Counted from the first letter of the stretch, positions 1 through 6,484 are shown. The stretch: DNA of 6,565 nucleotides from Deltaproteobacteria bacterium (GCA_013153415.1 JAADEO010000066.1:1-6565), one strand, 5' to 3'. The notes: a model not told the origin generated them from the sequence alone. Translations and numbers: made by a program.

Positions 1-1
1 T

Positions 2-3000
2 CTAATCCCGGCCGGCATCATCACTCTCTCCGTTTCCAGGCCGCGAATCATCCATATCCGGCTTCCGTTTCTGCAATTTTTTATGCTCTCCCCGCCGCCA
101 GGCGGTACCCTTCTCCCGGGCCGATTGAAAGATGTAGTAGAGTACCGGAATCAGGAAAATCCCGAAAACCGTGATCACCAGCATGCCGAAAAAAACCGTG
201 GTCCCGATCGCCCGGCGGCTGCCGGCCCCGGCCCCGGTGGCCAGGATCATCGGCGCCACCCCGAGAATGAAGGTGAACGCCGTCATCAGCACCGGCCGGA
301 AACGAATCTTGGCGCCATCGATGGCGGCTTCGAACACTCCCAGGCCGTCATCCCGGCGCTCCCGGGAGAATTCGACGATCAAAATGGCGTTCTTGGCCGC
401 GAGACCGACCAGCAGCACAAGACCGATCTGAGCGTAGATCGACAGCGGCAGGTGCATGACCCAGAGACCGAGCAGCGCCCCCAGGGTCGCCACCGGGATC
501 GAGAAGATAATCGCCAACGGGATATTCCAGCTTTCGTATTGCCCCACCAGGAAGAGGTAGCCGAAAAGCAGGGCAAGACCGAAGATCCAGAGAATCTGCC
601 CCTGAGCCCGGCGCTCCTGGAAGGAGATCGAAGACCAGTCGTAGGCGTAGCCGGGCGGCAGGATCTTTTGCGCCAGTTTCGCCATCGCCGCCATCGCCTC
701 GCCCGAGGAGTAGCCGGGGGCGGCCCGGCCGCTGAACCTGGCACTGCGATACTGGTTGTAGCGTTTGATCAACTGCGGGCCGATCACGGTTTTGAGAGTC
801 AGAAGGCTCTCCAGTGGTATCATGGCCCCGGAGTCGCTGCGGACATAGAGGCGGCGGATATCGTCCATGGCATCGCGATATCGGGACTGGGCCTGGATTA
901 TGACCTGATAGGTCCGGTCCTTGAGATTGAAGTCATTGACATAAGCCGATCCCAGCTGAGCCTGGAGGGTGGCGAAAATGCGTTTGATCGGAACCCGTAG
1001 CGATTCGGCCCGGGTCCGGTCGATATCGAGAAAGAGATGCGGAGTATTGGCCGTGTAGGTGGTGAATACCCGGCTCAGCACCGGATCCTTACGGGCCGCC
1101 AGCATCAGTGAAAGCGAGAGACCGTAGAGCTTGCCTGGATCTCCGCCTTCCAGATCGAGGAGGCGGAAATCGAAACCGCCGCTCGATCCCAGACCGGAAA
1201 TCGGCGGCGGGGCGAAGGCGAAACAGTTGGCCGTAGTCAGACCAGCCATCCGGATCTGGGCCTGTCTGAGGATGGCATCGAGCTGCAGAGAGGCCTGACG
1301 GCGCTGGTCCCAGGGTTTGAGAATGGCGACCCCGAAAGCGACATTGTCGGCGTCGCCGCTGAGCAGGCTGAAACCGCAGACGCCGATGAAATCCTGGACT
1401 CCGTCCAGCCTGCCGATCTCATCGCCCAGACCGCGCAGCACCTCCGCGGTCCGTTGCAGCGAAGCCGATTCCGGCAGCTGCAGATCGATGAAAAAATAAC
1501 CCTGATCCTCTCGGGGCAGGAAACTGGTCGGCATGCGGGAAAAAAACATCCAGGTGGAAGCGTAAACTCCGACCAGCAGCAGCAGGGAAATCACCAGCCG
1601 GCGAATCAGCCAGGAGCAGCCGGCGATGTAACCCCGCCGGGAGAGATCGAGCCCCCGGTTGAACCAGGCCAGGGGGCCCCGGCGCGGCGGTCGCACCTCT
1701 TTCAAAAGCACGGCGCAGAGCGCCGGACTCAGGGTCAGGGCGTTGAGTGTCGAAATCAGCACCGCAGTGCAGATGGTGACCGCGAACTGGCGATAGAGCT
1801 GGCCGGTGATCCCGGGGATGAAGCCGACCGGCACGAAAACCGCGAGCAGCACCAGGGTGGTGGCGATGATCGGACCGGTCACCTGACGCATCGCCCGGAT
1901 CGCAGCCTCGCGGCCGCCGATCTTCTCCTCGCTCATCAGGCGGTAGACATTCTCCACCACAACGATGGCGTCGTCGACCACCACCCCGATAGCCATGATC
2001 AGGGCGAACAGCGAAATGGTATTGGCGTTGTAGCCCAGGGCCAGAAGCACCGCGAAGGTGCCGATCAGCGAAACCGGAATAGTGACTGTCGGCACCAGGG
2101 TCGCCCGCCAGTCCTGGAGAAAGATGTAGTTGACGAACAGCACCAGGAGAAAAGTCATCACCAGGGTGACGACGATCTCATGGATGGCGGTAGAAACATA
2201 GCGGGTGGTATCGAGAATGACCTTGTATTCGACCCCGGCCGGTAGCCGGGCGGAGAGCTCTTTCAGCTTGGCGTTGACCTCGCGCATGGTATCCATGGCG
2301 TTGGCCCCGGTCGAGCGGTAGAGAGCCAGGATCGCGGCGTCGCCGCCGTTCAGGGTATCGATATGGCCGTAGGACCTGGCCGCCAGTTCGACCCGGGCGA
2401 TATCTCCGACCCGCACCAGCCCGCCCTGGTCATTGACCCGGATAATGATGTTGGCAAAATCCTCGACCTTGCTCAGGCGACCCTTGGCCTGAAGGATATA
2501 CTGGACCTGCTGACCGCGGGAAGTCGGTTCCTGACCAATACCGCCGACCGCGGCCTGGATATTCTGCGCCCGGATCGCTCCGATCACGTCATCGGCAGTC
2601 AGGCCCAGGGCGGCAAGGCGGTCGGGATTCATCCAGATGCGGACACTGTACTCCTTTTCCCCGAAAATCACCCCGTCGCTGATCCCGGGCAGGCGCACGA
2701 GCTCGTCCTTGATCTCGTTGCTGACGAAATTGCTGAGAAAGAGCATATCGCGGCTTTTGTCGGGTGAATAATAGGCGATGATCGCCATCATGTCGACCGA
2801 GCGTTTGCGGATGCCGATACCCTGGTTCACCACCTCCCGGGGCAGTTTCGGCGTCGCCAGCTGAATCCGGTTCTGGAGATTGACCTGATCGATATCGGGA
2901 TCGGTGCCGACCGCGAAGGTGACACTGAGATTGTAGATGCCGACATCGGAACAGGAGGACTCCATGTAGAGCATGTTGTCGACCCCGTTGACCGCTTTTT

Positions 3001-3199
3001 CGATCGGGGCCGCCACGGTATCGGCCAGCACTTTGGCGTTGGCTCCGGGGTAGAAGGCCGTAACCCGGATTATCGGGGGGGTGATATGGGGATAGCGGGC
3101 GACGGGAATATTGACCAGGGCGATCAGGCCGGCAACCGTGATGACAATCGAGATGACTGCGGCGAGCCGCGGCCGGTTGATGAAAATCTGGGAAAACAT
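2..3199 (-). CDS. RND multidrug efflux permease, HAE1 family (AcrB/MexF-like)
   Basis: Inner-membrane proton/drug antiporter, the pump of a tripartite efflux complex. At 1065 residues it is full length for the family (AcrB has 1049). TM1 lies near residues 11-31, followed by the first porter region. TM2-6 lie around 340-500, the second porter region around 560-860, and TM8-12 around 868-1025. The TM4 proton-relay aspartates are D409 and D410 in GVVVDDAIVVVENV. The matching TM10 lysine is K936 in GLAAKNAILIVEF, and R968 in IRFRPVLMT matches the AcrB TM11 arginine. Wording such as MLFLSN, IKDEL, VTGPIIAT and LTLSPAL resembles MexF/BpeF more than AcrB, so that branch is inferred. Its ATG follows the adaptor stop after 3 bases, which implies cotranscription and probably translational coupling. 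The G-run inside the last adaptor codons may serve as ribosome-binding site. The tail after residue 1025 is hydrophilic and charged. Substrate cannot be predicted. Confidence 0.97.
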   Translation of the reverse strand: MFSQIFINRPRLAAVISIVITVAGLIALVNIPVARYPHITPPIIRVTAFYPGANAKVLADTVAAPIEKAVNGVDNMLYMESSCSDVGIYNLSVTFAVGTDPDIDQVNLQNRIQLATPKLPREVVNQGIGIRKRSVDMMAIIAYYSPDKSRDMLFLSNFVSNEIKDELVRLPGISDGVIFGEKEYSVRIWMNPDRLAALGLTADDVIGAIRAQNIQAAVGGIGQEPTSRGQQVQYILQAKGRLSKVEDFANIIIRVNDQGGLVRVGDIARVELAARSYGHIDTLNGGDAAILALYRSTGANAMDTMREVNAKLKELSARLPAGVEYKVILDTTRYVSTAIHEIVVTLVMTFLLVLFVNYIFLQDWRATLVPTVTIPVSLIGTFAVLLALGYNANTISLFALIMAIGVVVDDAIVVVENVYRLMSEEKIGGREAAIRAMRQVTGPIIATTLVLLAVFVPVGFIPGITGQLYRQFAVTICTAVLISTLNALTLSPALCAVLLKEVRPPRRGPLAWFNRGLDLSRRGYIAGCSWLIRRLVISLLLLVGVYASTWMFFSRMPTSFLPREDQGYFFIDLQLPESASLQRTAEVLRGLGDEIGRLDGVQDFIGVCGFSLLSGDADNVAFGVAILKPWDQRRQASLQLDAILRQAQIRMAGLTTANCFAFAPPPISGLGSSGGFDFRLLDLEGGDPGKLYGLSLSLMLAARKDPVLSRVFTTYTANTPHLFLDIDRTRAESLRVPIKRIFATLQAQLGSAYVNDFNLKDRTYQVIIQAQSRYRDAMDDIRRLYVRSDSGAMIPLESLLTLKTVIGPQLIKRYNQYRSARFSGRAAPGYSSGEAMAAMAKLAQKILPPGYAYDWSSISFQERRAQGQILWIFGLALLFGYLFLVGQYESWNIPLAIIFSIPVATLGALLGLWVMHLPLSIYAQIGLVLLVGLAAKNAILIVEFSRERRDDGLGVFEAAIDGAKIRFRPVLMTAFTFILGVAPMILATGAGAGSRRAIGTTVFFGMLVITVFGIFLIPVLYYIFQSAREKGTAWRRGEHKKLQKRKPDMDDSRPGNGESDDAGRD

Positions 3200-3202
3200 C
3201 GA

Positions 3203-4447
3203 TTATTTACCGCCCCCCGACAATTCCTTGACCCGCACCACCTGGCCGGGCCGCACCTTCTGGATGCCCTGGACGATAATCTTGTCTCCCTTTTGCAAAC
3301 CCTTGGTAACGGCCCAGAAAGGTCCGACCTGGGGTCCGATTTCGATGGGCCGGGTAACCGCCTGTCCTTTCTCATTCACGGCAAGAACGTACCGTCCCTG
3401 CTTGCTGACCAGGACTGCACTCTGGGGCACTACCGGCAAGACCCGGGCAGAAGCCGACTTGACGAGTACGGTCACATACTGGCCGGGAATCAATCGACCC
3501 GAATGGTTTTTGAACTGGGCCCGGACCGTAATCGTGCCGGTCCGGGGATCGACCTGGTTATCGACGAAAACCACCCGTCCGGTTTCCGGCAGCAGGGCTC
3601 CGTTCCCGAGCCTGAGTTGCGGCCGCAACTGCCGGGACCGGGATCTTTTTCCGGAATCGTGCAGGGCCGTCATGATCGCCGCGACATCGTTTTCACTGAC
3701 CGAATAGACCACCCAGATGGGATCGACCTGGACGATCCGGTTCAAGGGACCGGAAGCCGGGTTGACGAGGTTGCCCCGGGTGTAAGCGGTCCGCCCGATC
3801 CGGCCGCTGATCGGCGCCGTGATGCGGGTATAATCGAGATCGAGCCGGGCCAGAGTAAGCCCGGCTTCGGCCGCCGCCAGACTGGCCCTGGCGGCCAGTT
3901 CCGCGGCTTCGGCGCTGTCGATATCGGTGGCCCGGACACTCTCGGGTCCCGCCGCCCGCAAACGTTTGAGATGACGCTCGGCTCTTACGAGTTCGGCCCG
4001 GGCCTGTTCCACCCCGGCTTCGGCCTCGGCCACCCGGGCCTGGTAATTGGTCTGCTCGATAACGTAGAGAAGTTGTCCGGCCTTAACGAAATCACCATCG
4101 TGAAAACGGACCTCTTCCAGAAACCCTTCGACCCGGGCCCGGAGATCGACCTTCTGGATGGCCTCGACATGACCGACGTATTCCCGGGCCGGAACCACAT
4201 CCTTTTCCGCGATTTCAGCCACAACCACCAGCGGCGCCGGCCGGCTTTTGACCTTGTTCTTTTTACCTTTGGCAGCCGGGGCGGCCACAACGATTGAAGA
4301 CAGCAGGAGACAGAGAAGCAGAACGACAATCCCGGGCCAGAGCCCTCTCCGGCCGCATTTCGGCTTCCGCCTTCCGGTAAAACGGCGTCTGACACCCGGC
4401 CACCGGTTCAGTTCTTCGATATCAACAGATCCTGTTTTCTGGTCCAT
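3203..4447 (-). CDS. RND efflux periplasmic adaptor (membrane fusion protein, AcrA/MexE-like)
   Basis: Periplasmic adaptor that links the inner-membrane permease to an outer-membrane channel. It has 414 residues, near the usual 370-420. Architecture read from the sequence: basic N-terminus 1-37, one hydrophobic segment about 38-58, and first lipoyl half about 100-131 (RARVEGFLEEVRFHDGDFV). An alanine- and arginine-rich alpha-helical hairpin spans about 133-204, the second lipoyl half about 205-230 (TRITAPISGRIGRT), the beta-barrel about 238-330 and the membrane-proximal domain about 335-408. No lipobox is present (the cysteine at 46 sits in LLLCLL), so it is probably held by an uncleaved or Sec-type signal rather than a lipid. 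The only ATG that fits is at 4447. It follows an AGAGGA motif at 4464-4459 with 11 bases of spacing. The roughly 37-residue polar leader before the hydrophobic stretch is longer than usual. It is the first gene of the operon, just upstream of the permease. Confidence 0.95.
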   Translation of the reverse strand: MDQKTGSVDIEELNRWPGVRRRFTGRRKPKCGRRGLWPGIVVLLLCLLLSSIVVAAPAAKGKKNKVKSRPAPLVVVAEIAEKDVVPAREYVGHVEAIQKVDLRARVEGFLEEVRFHDGDFVKAGQLLYVIEQTNYQARVAEAEAGVEQARAELVRAERHLKRLRAAGPESVRATDIDSAEAAELAARASLAAAEAGLTLARLDLDYTRITAPISGRIGRTAYTRGNLVNPASGPLNRIVQVDPIWVVYSVSENDVAAIMTALHDSGKRSRSRQLRPQLRLGNGALLPETGRVVFVDNQVDPRTGTITVRAQFKNHSGRLIPGQYVTVLVKSASARVLPVVPQSAVLVSKQGRYVLAVNEKGQAVTRPIEIGPQVGPFWAVTKGLQKGDKIIVQGIQKVRPGQVVRVKELSGGGK

Positions 4448-4626
4448 GATTTATTCGGTCCTCTGGTAATCGGCTCACACATCCATTCGACTTCGCAGTA
4501 ACTCCAGCGGCGCATTCTCAAAACGGCACCGGCTCGCTATATTTATCACTAATGAAAACCGATTACTACCCCAAAAAATACGGAACCGCCCCGTAGACAC
4601 CCGCAATCGCCGGGCCGCAAGAGACT

Positions 4627-4654
4627 TTGCAAAAGTTCATAACTGTGTTACAGT
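4627..4654 (+). promoter_or_regulatory. Possible sigma-70-type promoter for the barrel/lipoprotein operon
   Basis: TTGCAA (4627-4632, 4 of 6 to the -35 consensus) and TACAGT (4649-4654, 4 of 6 to the -10 consensus) are separated by 16 bases. Transcription would start near 4661, giving a leader of about 180 bases before the ATG at 4842. The match is moderate and the call was made by eye. It gains some weight from the palindrome that overlaps the -10. Confidence 0.28.
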
Positions 4655-4655
4655 T
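4641..4655. promoter_or_regulatory. Perfect inverted repeat, operator candidate
   Basis: AACTGT-GTT-ACAGTT is a perfect inverted repeat with 6-base arms and a 3-base centre. Its size suits a dimeric helix-turn-helix repressor, such as the TetR- or MarR-type proteins that often control RND pumps. It lies between divergent operons and covers the putative -10 of the rightward promoter. Binding here would be expected to repress the barrel operon and might also affect the pump operon about 200 bases away. No regulator gene is in the window, so the binding protein is unknown. Confidence 0.35.
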
Positions 4656-4699
4656 TCGCCGGCGGAAAGAAAAATCGCAGCAGCGGTACCTTACCGGTT

Positions 4700-4726
4700 A
4701 TTTTCTGGTTTCAGAAAGCAGAAAAT
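4700..4726 (+). repeat. Overlapping alternative hairpins in the leader
   Basis: ATTTTCTG (4700-4707) can pair with CAGAAAAT (4719-4726) around an 11-base loop, giving 8 bp. Alternatively, TTTCTG (4702-4707) can pair with the nearer CAGAAA (4712-4717) around a GTTT loop, giving 6 bp. The two pairings use the same left arm and so exclude each other. The stems are mostly A-U and weak. A switch role is possible but unproven, and chance repetition of CAGAAA is the simple alternative. Confidence 0.3.
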
Positions 4727-4750
4727 GTTCTGACAAGAGTACTTGTTTGT

Positions 4751-4831
4751 GACCTTCGGAAACACCCTTGGGTGCGGGCCGGAAAGGTCCGTTTGAATTG
4801 CGGGATTTGTCCCCGCATTGGCAAAAGGCCA
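4751..4831 (+). promoter_or_regulatory. Structured 5' leader of the barrel gene, three consecutive hairpins
   Basis: Stem 1 (4751-4789) pairs GACCTT with AAGGTC, then CGG with CCG after a small bulge, and ends in CACC-CTTG-GGTG. Stem 2 (4800-4816) pairs GCGGG with CCCGC around a 7-base loop. Stem 3 (4819-4831) pairs TGGC with GCCA. Together they fill the leader up to 10 bases before the ATG at 4842, and no good Shine-Dalgarno sequence is visible there. The arrangement suggests a cis-acting RNA element controlling translation of the barrel gene. I do not recognise a known riboswitch class. Covariation across homologues is needed to separate real structure from GC-rich chance pairing. Confidence 0.3.
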
Positions 4832-4841
4832 CTTCTTAGCG

Positions 4842-5912
4842 ATGGCAAGACAATGGTGTTCAAACCTTCTCTGGGGACTGATCCTGGTTCTGATTCCGGT
4901 CACTCCGACCAGGTCCGAGACCATAACCCTGCTCAACGGTGACCAGCTTTCAGGAAAGATCATCAGCCGCAACGATCTCGAAATCACGCTCAAGCACAGC
5001 GTCTTGGGGATTCTGAAAATCTCCAGGAGCAAGCTCAGGCCAACGGCAACCAAAAACGGGGCGACGCCATCGCCCCGGGAAAAGGGTGCGGCCGCGGTAC
5101 CCGCGACGGTTCCTCCGGAAAACCGGATGCAGACCTCCAAGGACTCCACCGAGACCAAGACCACCGCCAAAGAATCCCAGGATGTCACCACGGCCAGAAC
5201 CAAGATGGCACCCAAATTCTTCGGCCTCATCCACTCGACCTTCATGGAGGGCTGGAAACGACGCTTCGCCATCGGGGTCACCGGGGAAGCCGGCAACGAT
5301 GTCAGCATGGATTTCAGCACCGGCTTCGATGCCTCGTTTCACAACAAGTCCCACCGCATCGTCATCAATTCCGCCTACTACTACGAAACCGAAGACAACA
5401 GGAAGGAAACCAGCAAGGGCCACCTCAATGCCATCCGCGACTGGCTACTGCCGGAATCGGACTGGTTCTATTACGGCTATTTCCGTTACGAATACGATTC
5501 TTTCAAGTCCTGGAAAAACCGGGTCTCGCTTTCCGGGGGAAGCGGCTACAACTTCTACAATGAAAAAGATATGGAGCTCAGCGGCCGGGCCGGCCTCGGC
5601 GGCAGCCGCAGTTGGGGCACGGAAAACGATTACAAGGTCGAGGGCCAGCTGGGCATGGAGTTTCACTGGCGGATTCCCCGCTTCAAGAACCAGTCGATCT
5701 CGAGTGAATTCATCATCTATCCTGCCCTCGACGACCCCGGCGAATACCGCACCTGGTTCCAGGGCAAATGGAAAATCGATTTCGACTTCTACCAGGGTAT
5801 GGGCTTCGAGATGGGCTTCGAACACGAATACGAAAGCCAGATCGAAAAGGATATCGACAACGAGAAATATTACGACCTGATCTATTTCGGCCGCCTGGGA
5901 ATAGACTTCTGA
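4842..5912 (+). CDS. Predicted outer-membrane beta-barrel protein, DUF481/YdiY-like
   Basis: A 356-residue predicted outer-membrane protein. Residues 1-25 form a Sec signal peptide with hydrophobic core LLWGLILVLIPV and probable cleavage after TPTRS. Residues 26-66 (ETITLLNGDQLSGKI onward) are a small beta-rich segment like those at the start of DUF481 proteins. Residues 67-125 are a low-complexity linker rich in P, T, K and A. Residues about 126-356 alternate polar and aromatic residues as in a beta-barrel, with DUF481-like strands such as WFYYGYFRYEYDSF and VSLSGGSGYNFY. The chain ends GRLGIDF, and a terminal phenylalanine is the usual BAM-recognition signal. The family's role is poorly defined; E. 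coli YdiY is described as salt-induced. I chose ATG 4842 because it gives a compact signal peptide. An in-frame TTG at 4818 would add 8 residues, and a stop at 4794 limits the frame. Neither start has a good ribosome-binding site. The lipoprotein gene follows after 47 bases. Confidence 0.85.
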   Translation: MARQWCSNLLWGLILVLIPVTPTRSETITLLNGDQLSGKIISRNDLEITLKHSVLGILKISRSKLRPTATKNGATPSPREKGAAAVPATVPPENRMQTSKDSTETKTTAKESQDVTTARTKMAPKFFGLIHSTFMEGWKRRFAIGVTGEAGNDVSMDFSTGFDASFHNKSHRIVINSAYYYETEDNRKETSKGHLNAIRDWLLPESDWFYYGYFRYEYDSFKSWKNRVSLSGGSGYNFYNEKDMELSGRAGLGGSRSWGTENDYKVEGQLGMEFHWRIPRFKNQSISSEFIIYPALDDPGEYRTWFQGKWKIDFDFYQGMGFEMGFEHEYESQIEKDIDNEKYYDLIYFGRLGIDF

Positions 5913-5959
5913 CACCGGGATAGGCGACTTATGCAGCGAGAGAGAAGCAGAGGTGGAAA

Positions 5960-6421
5960 ATGAAGAGAGATTTTTTTGCCAGTTTTCTATCCCTGACCAC
6001 GATGATCTGCCTGATCACCGGCCTCAGCGGATGTGTCGCCACCCGAACCGCGACCACACCGCAGCCGGCGGCCGGATCACAAATTGCCTATATCGACGGT
6101 TTTGATGACGGGTGCCGCAGCGGCCGGGCCCTGGCCACGAACCAGGCGGCCGGATTCAAACTGGATGAACGACGGATCAACACCGATCCGGAATACGCCC
6201 GGGGCTGGGCCGACGGCTTCCGCCAGAGCGAAAGCCCGGCCGCGGCCGGGCAAAGGAAAGCCAGGATCAAAGCCAGGCGGCGGAAATGGCTGTCGCTAAA
6301 AACTAAGCAGGGGATAGCAAGAACGAGCTGTTTGGAAACGGTGGAAATCGAAGCACAATCCAAGAAAGCAGAAAAGAAAAAGAAGAAAAAAAGCGGCAGC
6401 GTTCTGGATACCTTGCGATAG
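5960..6421 (+). CDS. Small lipoprotein with duplicated YxxG-aromatic-xDG motif and basic tail
   Basis: A 153-residue protein of unknown function. Residues 1-24 are a lipoprotein signal peptide ending in lipobox LSGC, so C25 should be lipidated. Valine at +2 gives no inner-membrane retention signal, so outer-membrane anchoring is likely. A conserved-looking core, residues 43-90, holds YIDGFDDGC (44-52) and YARGWADG (79-86), two copies of YxxG-aromatic-xDG around a KLDERRINTDPEY segment. I recall similar unnamed small proteobacterial proteins with a GC-SG and GW-DG pattern but cannot name the family. Residues 96-153 are strongly basic, with RRRK and a run of six lysines near 139-144, and look disordered. 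They could contact lipopolysaccharide, peptidoglycan or nucleic acid. The start is supported by AGAGG at 5949-5953, 6 bases before the ATG. It is probably cotranscribed with the barrel gene upstream. A strong hairpin follows the stop. Confidence 0.85.
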   Translation: MKRDFFASFLSLTTMICLITGLSGCVATRTATTPQPAAGSQIAYIDGFDDGCRSGRALATNQAAGFKLDERRINTDPEYARGWADGFRQSESPAAAGQRKARIKARRRKWLSLKTKQGIARTSCLETVEIEAQSKKAEKKKKKKSGSVLDTLR

Positions 6422-6425
6422 AATA

Positions 6426-6457
6426 ACCGCCGGGCCACATCGCAGTAACCCGGCGGT
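6426..6457. terminator. GC-rich hairpin between convergent genes, probable terminator
   Basis: ACCGCCGGG (6426-6434) pairs perfectly with CCCGGCGGT (6449-6457), a 9-bp stem with a 14-base loop, starting 5 bases after the lipoprotein stop. On the minus strand the stem is followed by TATTCTAT, the more U-rich side. On the plus strand it is followed by CGTGATTC, a poor U-tract. It may end transcription in both directions, more efficiently for the minus-strand gene. Confidence 0.65.
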
Positions 6458-6484
6458 CGTGATTCAGATACCTATCCGGCTTAT

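Larger units (their letters stand above)
4448..4841. other. Divergent intergenic region, no protein gene supported
   Basis: Nearly 400 bases separate two divergently transcribed operons. The stretch next to the adaptor (4448-4620) has no clear minus-strand promoter. The best candidate is a TGA-TAAATA extended -10-like sequence reading leftward at 4548-4540, without a convincing -35. An 8-bp inverted pair, GTAATCGG at 4466-4473 and CCGATTAC at 4559-4566, flanks that spot. The right part (4627-4841) holds a possible rightward promoter, a 15-bp perfect palindrome and several hairpins, listed separately. A minus-strand reading frame crossing 4691-5320 is judged a shadow of the barrel gene. No regulator gene lies here. 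Confidence 0.8.

Noticed and set aside
83..1000. A 305-codon plus-strand open frame opposite the permease
   Set aside because: Its composition is dominated by R, P, G, D and Q and it lacks domain features. It is the complement of well-conserved permease codons.
1454..2245. A 263-codon plus-strand open frame rich in H, Q, R and D
   Set aside because: It is a shadow of permease TM and porter codons. The histidine/glutamine richness reflects reversed hydrophobic codons.
3086..4297. A 403-codon plus-strand open frame opposite the adaptor gene
   Set aside because: It is antisense to a clear membrane fusion protein. Its translation is rich in G, P, D and R with no recognisable domain, as expected for the complement of a GC-rich gene.
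4751..4850. Leader compared with cyclic-di-GMP and other common riboswitches
   Set aside because: GGCAAA-like and GCC-containing pieces are present, but the order and conserved core of the GEMM class are absent, so no known class is claimed.
4691..5320. A 209-codon minus-strand open frame crossing the intergenic region
   Set aside because: Most of it is antisense to the barrel gene, whose signal peptide, strands and terminal phenylalanine are convincing. The intergenic part shows no family features or ribosome-binding site.
6386..6393. Seven-A tract followed by G in the lipoprotein tail, a possible slippery site
   Set aside because: The A-AAA-AAG heptamer is not in the phase needed for canonical -1 frameshifting. 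The zero frame already gives a sensible end with a terminator close behind. Slippage remains only a mutational risk.
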